DNA of 64,000 nucleotides from assembly GCF_027942865.1 (NCBI RefSeq), contig NC_134517.1, forward strand, positions 18,916,009 to 18,980,008, written 5' to 3'. Positions 28,101 through 40,100 of the stretch are shown piece after piece. This DNA comes from Odontesthes bonariensis. Lineage: Eukaryota; Chordata; Actinopteri; Atheriniformes; Atherinopsidae. Below the pieces are notes generated by a model. The model made no database searches, was not told the DNA's origin, and was given only the letters and a program-made list of their open reading frames with translations. The position numbers were made by a program, and so were the translations under genes. Numbering within the stretch: the first letter of the stretch is position 1; each line of letters starts with the position of its first letter.

Positions 28101-29024
28101 AAATATATTTTTTTTTTCCAAACAGTTTTTTCTCACAAATTGTGTGCAAACGTGTGCCATGAGGATTTGAGGATTCATTGTCCCATCTACATGCATGTTT
28201 AAAGTTAAAATCTGTGGATTATTTGAATAGCTCAGTGTTGTATGCAAGATGTTTGTTTATAAATGGCAGTGGCACGGCCACCCTGTACCTTGCACATGTT
28301 TAAAATAAAAACATGAATATATTAACCTGTGTATTATTTGAATAGCTTAGTATTGAATGTACAATAACAGAGTAGCTATATTTATACACGGCACTAGGCC
28401 CCGTTAAATATAAAACACAATTGTATGCCATATAAATAGTAGGGGGGTCCCTGCTCCAACTCTCCATCAGTTTGGGGGTCCCTGGCCTGAAAAACGTTGA
28501 AGACCCCTGCTTTAGGGGACTGTTGGTTTTGCAAGCACTTTCTTGGAGAAACTTCATAGGTGTTTCTGTGTAGGAAACATCAGGTTGAGGATTACTTGAA
28601 CAGCCAAATTCATTTCAGAAAAGGAAGCAACTTTACGTCCTGCCTTTGTGCACCGTATTCTTCCTGCTCACACATGCAGCTGCATCCAGCTGCAGCACCT
28701 GCTCATAGAGGCTTGAGTGGTCTGCAAATTTAACCATTTATCTAAAAGAAGGTTGCAGCTGAACGCTTTTCCCATCTCCGACAGGCATTAGAAAAAGTGT
28801 GAAATAAAGATAACGTGGGTCTCCTTGATGATGATGTATATGTGAATGCAGCGCTGCACCATCCAACCTCCTAATGTGTTTTTGTGTGTGTGTGTGTGTT
28901 TTAAACTGGTATACACTCAGACAGTTATCCTTTGTACAAGTATCTATTTACAAGTGTTTTCTTGATACATCTTAAATTATTGTGTCATCACGCTCTCCCT
29001 ACACATTTATTTTCAGATGATTAA
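16190..29024 (+). CDS. CD200 (OX-2)-like membrane glycoprotein, V-V-C2 type
   Basis: Known role of the family: CD200 on the cell surface engages CD200R on myeloid cells and restrains them. Exons: 16190-16262 (signal peptide rich in Leu), 16357-16677 (V domain 1, residues 25-131), 18762-19091 (V domain 2, 132-241), 24068-24352 (C2 domain, 242-336), 26338-26439 (transmembrane, then WKCFLRKE), 29017-29024 (last two residues and stop). All internal introns are phase 1 and the model closes at 372 residues. Both V domains end in the CD200-type pattern DEGCYTC followed by a second Cys (QTCLTVL, VVCLSTY). The C2 domain starts LPKPQVSYK and has [11 protein letters not shown], as in CD200. Two V domains instead of one is unusual. 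The tail is very short, as in CD200. An in-frame ATG at 16139 would extend the N-terminus but spoils the signal peptide. The last exon is the weakest part. Confidence 0.8.
16678..18761 (+). other. Intron 2 of the CD200-like gene
   Basis: Non-coding. A short frame at 16728-16976 has no splice support. The final 690 bases are almost entirely the palindromic element at 18074-18728, which ends 33 bases before the next exon. Confidence 0.6.
18074..18728. mobile_element. Palindromic MITE with TTAA target duplications
   Basis: Arms 18074-18349 and 18453-18728 are inverted repeats about 276 bases long. Read by eye, they differ at one internal position (C/T near 18270 and its partner) and at the innermost few bases. 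The termini read AGGATAAGACCGG and its complement. Perfect TTAA copies flank both sides (18070-18073, 18729-18732). A spacer of about 100 bases has no coding frame. TTAA duplication points to a piggyBac or Kolobok transposase; which one is undecided. The near-identical arms suggest a recent insertion or arm-to-arm conversion. Confidence 0.88.
19092..24067 (+). other. Intron 3 of the CD200-like gene (about 5 kb)
   Basis: Long non-coding stretch between V domain 2 and the C2 exon. I found no supported exon and no full repeat with clear ends. Short frames at 20183-20458 and 22511-22705 lack family resemblance. Confidence 0.5.
25400..25906. repeat. Nonautonomous dispersed repeat with short inverted ends
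   Basis: Starts TGTCATGTCCCATGG and ends AAAAACCATGACA, giving short imperfect inverted ends. Near the left end it carries GACCCAAATGCAGGACTG, a phrase typical of a common teleost dispersed repeat. It lies in intron 4 of the CD200-like gene (24353-26337). The family is not assigned. Confidence 0.55.
26440..29016 (+). other. Intron 5 of the CD200-like gene
   Basis: Non-coding stretch between the transmembrane exon and the inferred terminal exon. It contains the hAT-like MITE at 28023-28509 and a short GT microsatellite near 28880-28900. Confidence 0.45.
28023..28509. mobile_element. hAT-like MITE
   Basis: The ends read CAGAGGTCTTCAAC and, inverted, CAGGGGTCTTCAAC, the usual hAT-type terminus. 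Flanking octamers GATTAGGG and CTTTAGGG agree at 6 of 8 positions, fitting an aged 8-bp target duplication. No transposase frame is present. The element is about 487 bp, in an intron of the CD200-like gene. Confidence 0.75.
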
Positions 29025-32000
29025 TCTAACAAGAGACCAGAGGCTGAAAAGAAGTTGTGCTTCTTAGAACCAGCCTTCGAAGATCATTCCCCCGCATCGT
29101 TCTCGTCGTCATCATTATCAGTAAATTGGTGCAAAGAGAAGATGTTTTGACACACCTCCACAGGACGTCCAGTACAATCCCATTTATGAGCACCAACTGG
29201 ACATTCACCTCTGCTCCACTGCCTCTGCATCTGACTCTTGTGTAATCTTGGCTGTCCTCACATGGTGTCTATGAGAAGCAGTTTCACAGATTTTCCTTTT
29301 TCTTTTTTTTTTCTGCCTCTGGCTCTGTAATTGATTGAGTCAATGGCCACACATTCCACTGCCAACCGCAAAGTCTCTGCATGGCTAAGTTAAATGCGGT
29401 GATTTTTCAGCACACTGCATCTCCCCAAAAGACCATGTTCTGTTTGCCTCTGTCTTTACCTGTTTTTTTTTTTTTTTAAAGAAGTGTGGTGTTTTTAGAG
29501 TTTTCTTACTTGTTTAAATCCACTTAAGAGAACATAAAAACATTTGTGAGCCACAGAAAAGACTCTTAATATTTTGGGAAATTGGCATGGAATTTTATCA
29601 ATAAAAAAACAGAAGGTAATTGCAAACCTTATACTTTGAATTATCCACCAAATCAACACATCGAGCTGACATTTAAGGTTTTTCCTCTTGTTGTACCTCA
29701 GCCAAAGATCTGTTGTCACTTTAGTATTATGAGAGCTGAGTGGGATTACGGGCACCATGAGATTGCTTAAAAGGGCTGCATACTCATACTTTGTCAGTAT
29801 AATATCTATTGTAAACTTTTCTGCATGGTTCAGTCGATTGGTGGAGTGTGTGCGTGTTTGTGTATATATGTGTGTGCTTGTGTGTATTTGTTAGAGGTTA
29901 AATTCCACGGTCAGATGGCTTGAATCAATTGCCTGAAGAAGCAACAGTGAAACCTTTTAGGTGCCCCTGAAAGGAATGCATGTCTTGTTACTTGTCGTGC
30001 ATTCAGTCACTTTTTGTGTCAGTGGTTTTCGAAAAATGATTTGAGGACTTCAGGTTAAATATCCCAGAGCCGCTCTGCTCATTTTTATGTCGCAATAAGA
30101 TCAAAGAGGCACCAAAAGTACCCGCTTATAATATAATGCAATGATGCTTCTAGGTAATATTATGTTCACATGTATACAGTGACGTTTTAAAAGCTTTGTG
30201 TTGAAGTAACACTGCATATTGGAGCAAATGATTTGCATCTCCGAGTTACTGACTTTATCAAGAGAAGAGTTGGTAGGAAAGTTATCAGCCTTTATTGATC
30301 TCATTTTCTGACTATTGCAAGTTCCTGTAGTTTTTCAGTATTCACAAACGGAACCAATCACATCTGAATACTTCTGTAAATGGTTTTAATTACTGAAACG
30401 TGTTGAGGCATCCAGACCTACATGGAGCAGCTGTAGTCCAGGAAAAAAAAACGAAAAAAAAACATCACGTCCAACTATGCATGAAAAGTTAATGTAATAA
30501 ATGGAACAAATAATAAAAGAATAAAAACAACAACAAAAAACACTGAACTTTCATTTGTTTGAAATCTCTTACCCATTTTTCAGCTCAGCTTTGTACATCT
30601 GAAACTGGATTCAGTGAAACATCAAATTCTTCTCTGGTGTGCCAGACCTGCCTGCCAGATGCTCATTTTTGGGGCCTTTTATTATTATTTTTTTATCCCA
30701 AGCCAGATGAGTTAGGGAGGATCTCGGAAAAAAAAAAAAGAAAAGAAAAATGTGCTCACACACGCACGCAGATAACTTACAGCACCTTAATTCTTTTGTG
30801 ATTTATTCTTAAGCTCAGGGGTAACATAGAGCATTTGTATTTTCCTTTAGAATTGTGTTTTTGGTATTTAACTCAGCACATGTATAAATATAAAGGTGTA
30901 TGTATCAAATAGCTGGAACTGGCGTCAGATGTGCAACAAAAACAGGGTTTTTAATTTAGTCGTTTAGATTTATAAGCTGAGAACTTGTTTAACCTCTTTG
31001 GTTATTGAACTAAAACACTCTAGATGGAATGAGTCTCAGATTTTGCTCCCTCCTGTGTCTCGCAGATGTGTGTTATTACAGCAGCAAAACCTCACGCCTT
31101 CAACATTCCTGCCAACCCTGTCAGAAGGTGTTTATGTTGTGGTGCTATACAATAGACTCAGGCCACACAGATTCACATCACACGTCTCAGCAGAAAATGT
31201 TGATCTTTGTTAAAGATTCTGGACTCCGCTACTCAAGACCAAAAGCTGAAACCTTTTTGGGTCCCATGCCAGGTAAGTGTTTTTAAGGAATGTGGGTGTT
31301 CAGGTCATAATATGGAGACGTGTTGAGGGAAAAGGGGGGAGGAGTAGCTTTAGTAGTTTTTTTTTCTCTAGACAACTGAATTAAAGCTCCACATCATGTA
31401 TAAGGTTAGTTTACTTGATATTATTTTTAGTTTAACCTTCAAAAATTAAATTCTCATTCACTATCTGTTGGAGACATCCTCTCGGATTTATTAGATTTTA
31501 GTGTCTCAGTGATACAGACTGTCCAGAGTCAGACCTATTTAACGCATGCATTAATGCAGAACCACAATGATTCAGCACACCTTGTCAAAGGGTTAGTGCA
31601 AATCAAGCCCTCGCAAAAGCTTCCATGCTCTCAATCTCTTGCAATCTGAATCATGGCTTTGTCCACAAGAGAAGAAAACTACAATTAGCAATGTGTGTGT
31701 GCATGCGTGAAGGACTACAGCACAGAAGGTGTGTGTGGGCTGTGACTGTCAGACACCACACCTGAATGAAAAGAAAAATACACTCAGAGACACAAAAGTG
31801 TAGTCCCATGGCTCAGGATTTATAGACGGCTACATTTCAGCTTTTCACCACCCTCTCCTGGGAATGCATACCAGCGAGTATAATGTAAGAAATACATAAA
31901 TGAGGCAATATTATTCAACAGCCTTTTTTTGACATTTTCAACATGCCATGTTTAGTGAGCCGTTCATTAGAGAACCAGGATTTACAAATGAAGGAACAGT

Positions 32001-34505
32001 GTGCTCCCCTGGATATTATCAAAAGAAAACTGAATTACCATGATGTTTGTCCATGTGACGTACTGGATGTGTTCAGCAATATGAGCAATGACTTGTGGCC
32101 TCGTGGATTGAATGGATTGCATACTGGATCTTATATCTTTAATATATTCAATATAGATACTTTGTGTTTGACCCATTCACCTCAGCTGAACTTTGGCCTA
32201 TTGAAAGAATTTTTCTTATCAGTTACATGAAACTGAAATGAAAGGCTTTGTTTTTTTACTTGTATCCAAACGTATCAGCAAGTTCATTTTTTGCAGAAAA
32301 CATCTTAAAGAATTAAAGTCCTAACAAAGCTTCGGAAAATAGAAAATTCCTGAAGAGTTTGTGAGATTATTTATGTACAGGAAAAAAAGACAGAATAGAT
32401 ATTCTAATATGTCCTTTTTAAATGATCATTATTAATTTTGAATGGTCTCACCTTCAACACAAAGATCAGAGGTATGAGTACACACACACAGCAGTGATGC
32501 AACTGTTTAGCAGTGCACATGCCAAATGAAGCCAATGTAAGTCTGCCTGATAGGGTTTAAATAGCTGGGTGCAGACCCAAAAGTCACGATGTAGGCTGAG
32601 ATTAAAATTCTGATTCAAATTAGTTTCAGGTAGCCAAAAGAAGCCCCGGTGAAGTTCAATGAGTAGTGAAACGATATCAAACACCAGATACGCTGCTGAA
32701 TTCTAGACCATCTGAAGAGGCTTCACCTTTGCTGCCTGGAGACCTGCAGATTTACAGTTGTCAAGCGATAACCATGGCCTTAGATGGATGAGATGCTGAG
32801 TCAGATACCAGCTGAATTTTCTCATATTTTAAAATGCAAAATTTTCCAAAAACATTTACAATTGTTAATCAGTGATGACACCAATTTTTCTTGGTCAGGG
32901 AGATGAGGAGTCCATTTTTGGGATAATGCGGTTCCTGCATCCAACTTGATTTGTTAGTAAGACAAGCTGAGATCTGTGAGATTCAGGTCATGTGGGAATG
33001 AAAGGAACAAGTGGATGTAACCTGTACAGCAGTGTTATGAGAAAGGATGACAGGTCCTAAGGAAGCTGTTTATTTTGCAAAGGGTAGGGACCCTATCAAT
33101 GAGCCTAGGGGCCCCCCTGTGGAGAGGCGATGGGATGTGGATAGTTGTCCTTGCCATAATGCAGCTTTAGTTGTTATTAATACACAATGGACAATATAGC
33201 AAGTTTAAGTATAATCAGTAGTTTCCAACCTTGATAGCATCTTACATAAAGTTTGTTGCCTGGGTCACAACACAGTAAGTATCTGACAACACTTGACGTT
33301 TATCTAGTGTCTGTGTATTTAAAACTTTGCCTGAAGTAGTTCAAATCAGTTCCACCTCCAGCAGTTGCAGCAGCAACAGGCTGCTCTCATACTAATGAGT
33401 CATCATTCACAGTCTTATCATATCAGTAGTCATGATAAACCAGTCAGAGGAACCTTAAATATCAGAAATGATATTTAGTGCTGGTAATTAAATAGGATAT
33501 CTCATGCAGTACTATTACTTGGAATGGAATATTTTCACATTGTTGGTTTTCTAAAGTGAAAGATGTGCATGTGTCCTCCCCTACTAAATCTTAAGTTAAT
33601 GAAATATTTTTTTCTATAGTTTGTATAGTCTTACATTTTTTTTTTGTCTTGAACTTTCTCTTGTGTTTTTTTTTTTTTTACTTTTAGAATCAGAACCACT
33701 TTTTCCGGTCTTTATTCATACTTAAAAGACAGCCACAGAAAAGCAATGGCCGTAATGATAAGACCACTGCTGTATCTCAAAGATGTAAACCACATGTAGT
33801 CGACACAGCTCCTCTTCATCGCACACGTGCTACGTCAATGTCAAAAGGCTTTCAATCTTTAAGTTCCTGTACGTTTGAGCTAAACCACAATGGTGTGGTC
33901 AACACGCCTGGTAATATGTTCCTGCAGAGGCAAAAAGACGCTGAGTATCTAGGACAGTGTGCGAAAAAAACACTGAGTGTCTGTGTTCACTCAGGATGTC
34001 GTTTGGTAACTTTACATTTCATGGGGTTATGGAATGGACGGGGGGATTTTTATCTCAAATATCTAAATGATGAGCTCAGCTAGAGGGAATGTTACAATCT
34101 ATGATAAAGTTATGAAATCAATAGATACGGATCGAAAGAGATGAGAGAGATGAAAACTGTATCTTTTTGTAAAACATTGTTTTTTCAAAGAGCCATCAGA
34201 GCGTGGGCCAACAGAGTTAGCAAAGTTTGAAAAAAGCCTTCCAAGTCAAGAACTGGAGGGGAAAATAAATACTGAAAGAAAACAACAATAAACGGACAAT
34301 AAAAGACAGTGATGACTGGAACAAACTGTTGCTGCTGCCACTCACGTTAACTTCAGACCACACGCTGGGTTTGTTTCAACAAAACCACAACTCCTCTCCG
34401 CTCGCTCCTTCTGCAATGTCACGTAGCCGATGCATGTTCCATAACACCTTCCCACACATGTGTACGTCTCTCTAACATTTAGTCTACATGACAAATCCAA
34501 AACGT
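29025..34505. other. CD200-like 3' UTR, then intergenic region
   Basis: The first several hundred bases are probably the 3' UTR of the CD200-like gene. The remainder has no recognised gene. One stretch, 31066-31272, is an unassigned exon-like segment listed separately. Other frames up to 95 codons (31943-32230) have no splice or family support. Confidence 0.4.
31066..31272 (+). other. Exon-like segment of unknown identity
   Basis: A pyrimidine-rich acceptor (TGTGTCTCGCAG) precedes 207 open bases followed by a strong CAG/GTAAGT donor at 31272/31273. Both boundaries are phase 1 in the same open frame, the symmetry typical of immunoglobulin-superfamily exons. It encodes 69 residues beginning DVCYYSSKTS and ending FLGPMPG. 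I recognise no family, and it is short for an Ig domain. It may be chance. Confidence 0.25.
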
Positions 34506-37500
34506 TCAGTGCAGCTTGACAGCAGCATATTCCGTGCAGTTATCCTGTTTGGAAGTGGCACGGTGATTTCTGGCAGGTGTCCCACACTGTCTGTGGTTGA
34601 TGACAGCATATGCTGCACTGTTTGATTCTTTATCTGCTGTGTTCACAACCACAGGTTGGCACCCAGTGGAAATGTGAGGAGGTCGTGATGCTGTGACTGT
34701 GGTACTTAAAACATAGATGCCATTCAGAACTGAGACTTGCGTGTCCAGGTCAGGAGCAGATGGGGTGGTTCTCTTGGGAAGACTCGGTATCATATGAGTG
34801 GACTTTTCCTGTCACGGAAAACAAATAAGACTATGAAATACTTTTCCTTATGCGATTATGATTCTCTGTAGACGTGAAGCAAGAGTCAAAAAGTCAATTC
34901 ACAGAGAATGAAGTTGATCTGGCTCTGTCCAAAAGTTACAAAATCTGCATTCCAATCTTTCAAATTCATCTCCAAGTTCTCTCAACAGGAGACAGGGTAC
35001 ATTGTCCAAAAACCATTCCCTTAAAGAAACAACACTGCTTCACGTTACCTCTCCCTTTATGTAGTTGCAGGTCCACTTTCCTGTGAAAAGAAAAAAAGAA
35101 AAGTTTTGTTTCGGGAGGTTAAAGAAACAATTTTTCTGTTTCAGGATCCAAAAGCATCAATGCAATCTTACGGTTCCAGCCATGATAACGCAGGAGGGTT
35201 AACGCGATAATTGCGGTAACCAGAAGGACAAGGCTAAGACAGATGGAGAAGTAGGGCAGCCAGGAGACATCAACAGTCTCTGGTGACTCATCTGCAGAAG
35301 AAAATAAAACTGATCAATGTTTCTAAGAGGTATCCAGAAAATATGACTGAAAAGTAAATGTTCCTACCTGCATAATCATCAGAGGTTTCATCACCATGGT
35401 TCTCATCTTTAGGAAGTAGTATGTAGCATGTATGATTAAAACATACATTCATATATATCACATGCATGTTTTTATAATGATGGAAGAAAAGGACTACACA
35501 CCTGAAACTGAGATGTTGATGGCATGGCTGAAGAGTTCAGGTGTGCGACCAATTAAATCACATCTGTAAAGTCCGTCATCATTAACTGAAACCTTTTTGA
35601 AACTCAAATTAGAGATCAGATCATCATTCTTATAAATCTGCCTTATTTCTACATTTTCTGTATCATGAATCCGTTCACAGTGGTTTATGTGGACGACTTT
35701 ACACCAGGTGACATTCAGTGAGTCTCCGCAGTGTTTGACCGGACAGCTGACTGTCAGACTTTCTTGGGGGGCAACTCTCCAGATCGTGCCTCTCCTCACT
35801 GTGAGCATAACGTCACAGGAAGCAGGCAAATCTGAAATGAAAGAATATATATATTTAATCTCAATCCATCGGGCCTTCGTAGTGATTTGTGTAATTTACT
35901 TTAGATCAAACATAATAGTTTAAACAAGAAGCTGTAGGTCATTTTAAGAACTAGTCTAAGGCACTTGTGGGACTAAAGTACCATATCTTGGTGAATACTA
36001 CTTATCCTTTGTGGTTAACATAAACTTTTGTTGTTACATCTTTTTTGTCTGTCTGTTTGTTTGTCTGTTTGTTTGTCTGTTTGTTTGTCTGTTTGTTTGT
36101 TTGGGCCAATATCAGAAATTTGTTTCAAGTGGCTTTTCCGTGGACCTACACTTTCCTTCAGATGAATAAAAAAACCTGCAACATTTCCACATTCTTAGGG
36201 CCTAAAATAACTTATTTGCCCACTTTTTTCGCTTGCAAATTGTGACATACTCAACAAATGGGATACAGCAAAGTGTAACATAAAATATAGCGTTATACCA
36301 CAGACTCTAATGTCAGAGAGCCAAGCCCATCGTATGCACTTTTGTCCAATTTCACTTTCAGTCAGTTAAGTGTAGAAAAATAGATGGTTAGAAGTAGATA
36401 TTAAATAGATCCATGTATTTAAGAAGGGTTACATGGGTTTTACATGATAACAGGAATTTTTCAAATGTTCACATATTCATTGTCATCGTGTCACCTGAAA
36501 TTATTGCATACAAGACAACAGGCAAAGTAAAACTATCTCAGTTTCTTGATCTTTTTTGTTTGTGACATGATGTGAACATGTGGACAAAAGAACTTATCTT
36601 AAGTTTTCTTGTGAGACTGGGCTACATCACCACAGCAAAACTTTATATTGATTGGCAAAGAGCATGATTTTTAAATCTAAAAACAGTTCTAAAATGTAAT
36701 TGATTGATGACTTTTACATGAAAACTAGTCATTTTTGTCACTTGTCATTGATTTGTGATGAAAAACAACATATTCTATATTTTGTAAGTACTAAGACATT
36801 TAACTTCTGCTGCCGTCTAAATTTTACATGGCAAAGAAAAAAAAAGTTACTTCTGTTATCGTCTTTGGACAAAAATAGCAATTAAATAAAATAAGTATGA
36901 AAGATAGTAAAATGTTTGAAATAGCATTATTGCAATGCGACAATAAGAAAAATTTTAAAAACCATGAAGAGGAAAATGTTCCAGTTTTGAGCTGTAACAA
37001 CTGTACTTATTTTTGTGAACCAATTTATATTCATTTCCTCCTTGGACAGTTACAATCATGATAATTCTGTTAGTTTTTTCCGTTTTTTTTCATTTGGGAA
37101 AGTCAGAAGTGACTGCAGTTACAACCACATCCTGTTATTTATCTAATCATTCATTTATAACCAGACTCCCGTCCGATGGCTACTACTCAGAAAGGCTCCA
37201 GCCCCCCTTCAGCCTGAGCTGAATTGGGCAGGTATAGAAAATGGAACAGGATGGATGGACGGATCATGGTATGTATATTCAAACCAAAAAACAAATCATC
37301 CTGATAGTAAGCCCTGTTGTATACCTTAAAAAGGAAACAATACATCGGGAGTTAAATTATGTATCCTCCCCACACTGTTTTTTTGTACGTTACATGACTG
37401 TAAATGACTCAATAAGCTTTGTTTGCCAGTTAAAGTTAAACTAGACCAAACTAATTGGGTATTATGGCTATAAAGTCCGATCTTTCTTTGTCTTGTTTCT

Positions 37501-37848
37501 AAAATTATAATAAAATAACTTCTGCTAAGTATTTTCCTTAATTTTTCTGTCTCCTTAACCACAAACTCTTATTACTATACTGTGCAATGCAGTTCTCAAA
37601 CAGATTAAACTGGTGGTAACATACTTTTTAGTTGTTGTTACCACCTCATCCCTTAACCTTCTTTCTTCTGCTCTTATACAGACATAAGTTTCTGATGTTG
37701 ATCCATTAGACTCTATCGAAATGTCACCCATGCTCTTATCCCCAACAACAGATCACTATGGTTTACCTTGACTTCCTCCACAGATGCAGATTAATGTAGA
37801 GCACCAAACTATCAGATAGTTCAGTCTTCTGTCCATTGTGCTCAACAT
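34506..37848 (-). CDS. btla: BTLA copy 1, full-length inhibitory receptor
   Basis: Known role: lymphocyte co-inhibitory receptor that binds HVEM and recruits SHP phosphatases. Exons: 37767-37848 (signal), 35502-35831 (V-type Ig, residues 28-137), 35368-35406 (stalk), 35172-35291 (transmembrane), 35049-35080, 34506-34808 (tail); 301 residues. The Ig domain has CPVKHCGDSLNVTWCKV, close to human CPVKYCANRPHVTWCKL, and closes with DDGLYRC. The tail has Tyr233 (GIYVLS), Tyr268 (SAAYAVINH) and Tyr295 (CTEYAAVKLH, an ITSM-type TxYxxV near the C-terminus). These line up with human GIYDND, VYASLNH and TEYASI, though the Grb2-type YxN is not kept at Tyr233. Sequons NVT and NLS lie in the Ig domain. A second in-frame ATG (37834-37836) is an alternative start. 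Confidence 0.88.
36047..36104. repeat. Tetranucleotide microsatellite (TGTT/TGTC)
   Basis: Alternating TGTC and TGTT units in the first intron of BTLA copy 1. The equivalent introns of copies 2 and 3 lack it. Confidence 0.9.
37163..37265 (+). repeat. 3' fragment of a teleost dispersed repeat
   Basis: Contains GGCTCCAGCCCCCCTTCAGC and ends TATAGAAAATGGA, then GGATGGATGGACGGAT. This is the usual 3' part of the common fish repeat whose 5' part resembles the block at 15713-15990. It sits in the first intron of BTLA copy 1. Confidence 0.6.
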
Positions 37849-40100
37849 GCTCACCACCAGAAATCTTTCAAATAAGCTATACCGCTGGAGCTTACTTTGC
37901 TTGAGACAAGCTCACCACTTCCTGACCTCCCACGTATTTTCTGCGACCCAACCTCACTCATGTGTATCTCAATATGTCACGAGGAGACAAAGTTTCCAAA
38001 GTGCATTATGTGAAGAATCACACGCAGAGTGTTTCCTTTTGCAATAGATTTCATAACCCAGGCTTTCAGGTACAAATATTTACAGAGATGCAGGTCATCT
38101 TCAGCACAGAAACCGGGACACATGCAGTAGCTGTCGTTATTTTCTGATCTGATTAACTCTGGGTCACCTTGGTAGAGTTAACATACACTGATCCATCATC
38201 TCAACAAAAGCTACACTCCCACATTTTCAACAGGAGCACAGTAGTTTAGGCAGGAGCTCTGATTTCAGAGAACTAATGTGGTCTGTGGAGCGCTTCATCC
38301 CTGCTCGGAGAGGAAAGGGGATTCAATCAGTTTATTCCACCTTGCAGAGGTTACATGTTTGTTTTTTGAACATTTTATACTAGTTATCACGCTGCCCCTC
38401 TGTCACATGAATGTTCTCGGGTTGATTTTTGATCTTATACTTTCAATGTAATGATCAAAGCTAAAAAAAAAAAAAGGAAAAAATTTAAACTTCCAAACAA
38501 GAGATTCAGTTTCTGCAGCTTCGGAAAAAAATGTTCAGTGCTTGCCTTTTTCTAAAAATATCTAATGTAAATGACAGTTGTATCTTAGAAGCAAAGAATC
38601 ACTAGAAGTTGAGGTTCTGGTGTGTCATGTTCATTATTCTTGCCACATACAATTTACAAATCAAATGTCTTTGTCTTTTTTTCTCTTCTTTTCCTTTCCA
38701 TGAGAACAGCTGCCTGTTTGGATTGAAGCATCTTTCTGTTGCAGCCTGTGGGCGTTGTTTCCTCAGTGGTATATGAAGCCCAGGCTTTCCCAATGGCACC
38801 ATCTGGTGTAGAAATACAGCAGTATGTGCTGTAGGTGGATGCGTGTTTGTGCGCCTCAAAAAGTAACCTGAAAAAACTAATAACGTGCATTTTCTTTTCC
38901 ATTTAACCCATAAGCAGTTATTAGTCAGTCAGTTACATAAAATCTTTGTCTCTCTGTGAAACATCAAGAGGATTAGGGTATTCAAATATTTTGTGATCAA
39001 GTTTAATGAGAAACTTTAAGAAATGGAAAAAGACTTGTTGGTTAAGAGAGGCAGAAAGTGTGTTGAACAGGAACAGAAGCAACCACCTTCTGAAGTTTCA
39101 TTCGATTTTTTTATTTATTTTGTGCCCCTTCCTTCTTGGTTCTCTTTGCCGTTGTTCGTAAGTTATTGATCTCAGTTAAACAATCTGTCTACCAAAAGAA
39201 GCTTACTCTTTGAATGACCCGACTGAAATTTAATTTATTGTTTAAGGACCTGAAGTGAGCGGCTCATGTGAAGAGACCCGCCAAAATGCCTGAGCTGAAG
39301 GGGCTCTGTACAGAGAATGGACTGAAAACTCCTCAGACTCGATGAACTGGACTGATCATAAGTTACTGGAAATGACAGCAAGTTTTGCTGGTGAGTCAGA
39401 TTAGATACTGAAAGCAGAAACTTCACTTTGTGTTTTTAATAGAATATATGTGATACGTTTTCTCAATTAATTGAAGATTATATCTTTTGTGTTATTTTCC
39501 CGGTTCAGATTTCTTTATTGTTTTATTTCTTTATTTTTTTTTGTACTCGTGTCAAAAAATGATAATATTTCAGGCCAGTTTAAATGTTTTATAAACCTTC
39601 AAATACGACTGTATGTGGGCGAGTGAAGGGGACTTTTGGCAGATGTGTCTCTGTCCTCTCTGTAACCTGCGTACATTTCCACTAACCCACACTGGTTAGT
39701 TTTTACGTTAACATTTCTCCTCTATAGATTAAGTGGATTCTCACAGAAAACTACAAGAGATGAGCCGACCAAATTATCAGTTCAAATTTCAAGGTGAAAG
39801 AAATACACATGGAAATATAAAGCCTCGGGACTGAACTTCAGGACTAAACAGCTTTATAGACATAGAAATCTGCTGAACAACACCTACTGTAGCAGCCACA
39901 CAGAAAAAGAAAACATCCATTAAGTGTAATACACAGTCTGTACATGAGAAATCCACCAGGACTGTTTGCTCAAACACATGAATTACATTTTGGTCAGTAA
40001 AGTTTAATAAGTCCTCCAGTCTTAATAAGAAATGTTCAGAAATCGATGATGGTGGTTTACTGTGGACTTTTATCTCTTTGAGTCAGTTTTTACTGTTCTC
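37849..40100. other. Spacer between BTLA copies 1 and 2
   Basis: Up to about 38935 this aligns with the upstream regions of copies 2 and 3 (43600 and 47920), so it belongs to the BTLA duplication unit. The piece 39240-39360 resembles 58080-58200 upstream of the CD200R-like gene. From 39649 it is the start of the 4.3 kb tandem unit (3' flank of copy 2). No coding exon is supported. Confidence 0.5.

Noticed and set aside
28023-28509. Repeat considered as a SINE
   Set aside because: No tRNA-like promoter or A-rich tail; hAT-type inverted ends and 8-bp flanks fit better.
38602-38902. Open frames of about 85 codons upstream of each BTLA copy (also 43276-43539 and 47589-47855)
   Set aside because: They recur only because the flank is duplicated. 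The reading frame shifts between copy 1 and copies 2/3 in the middle, and there is no splice or family support.
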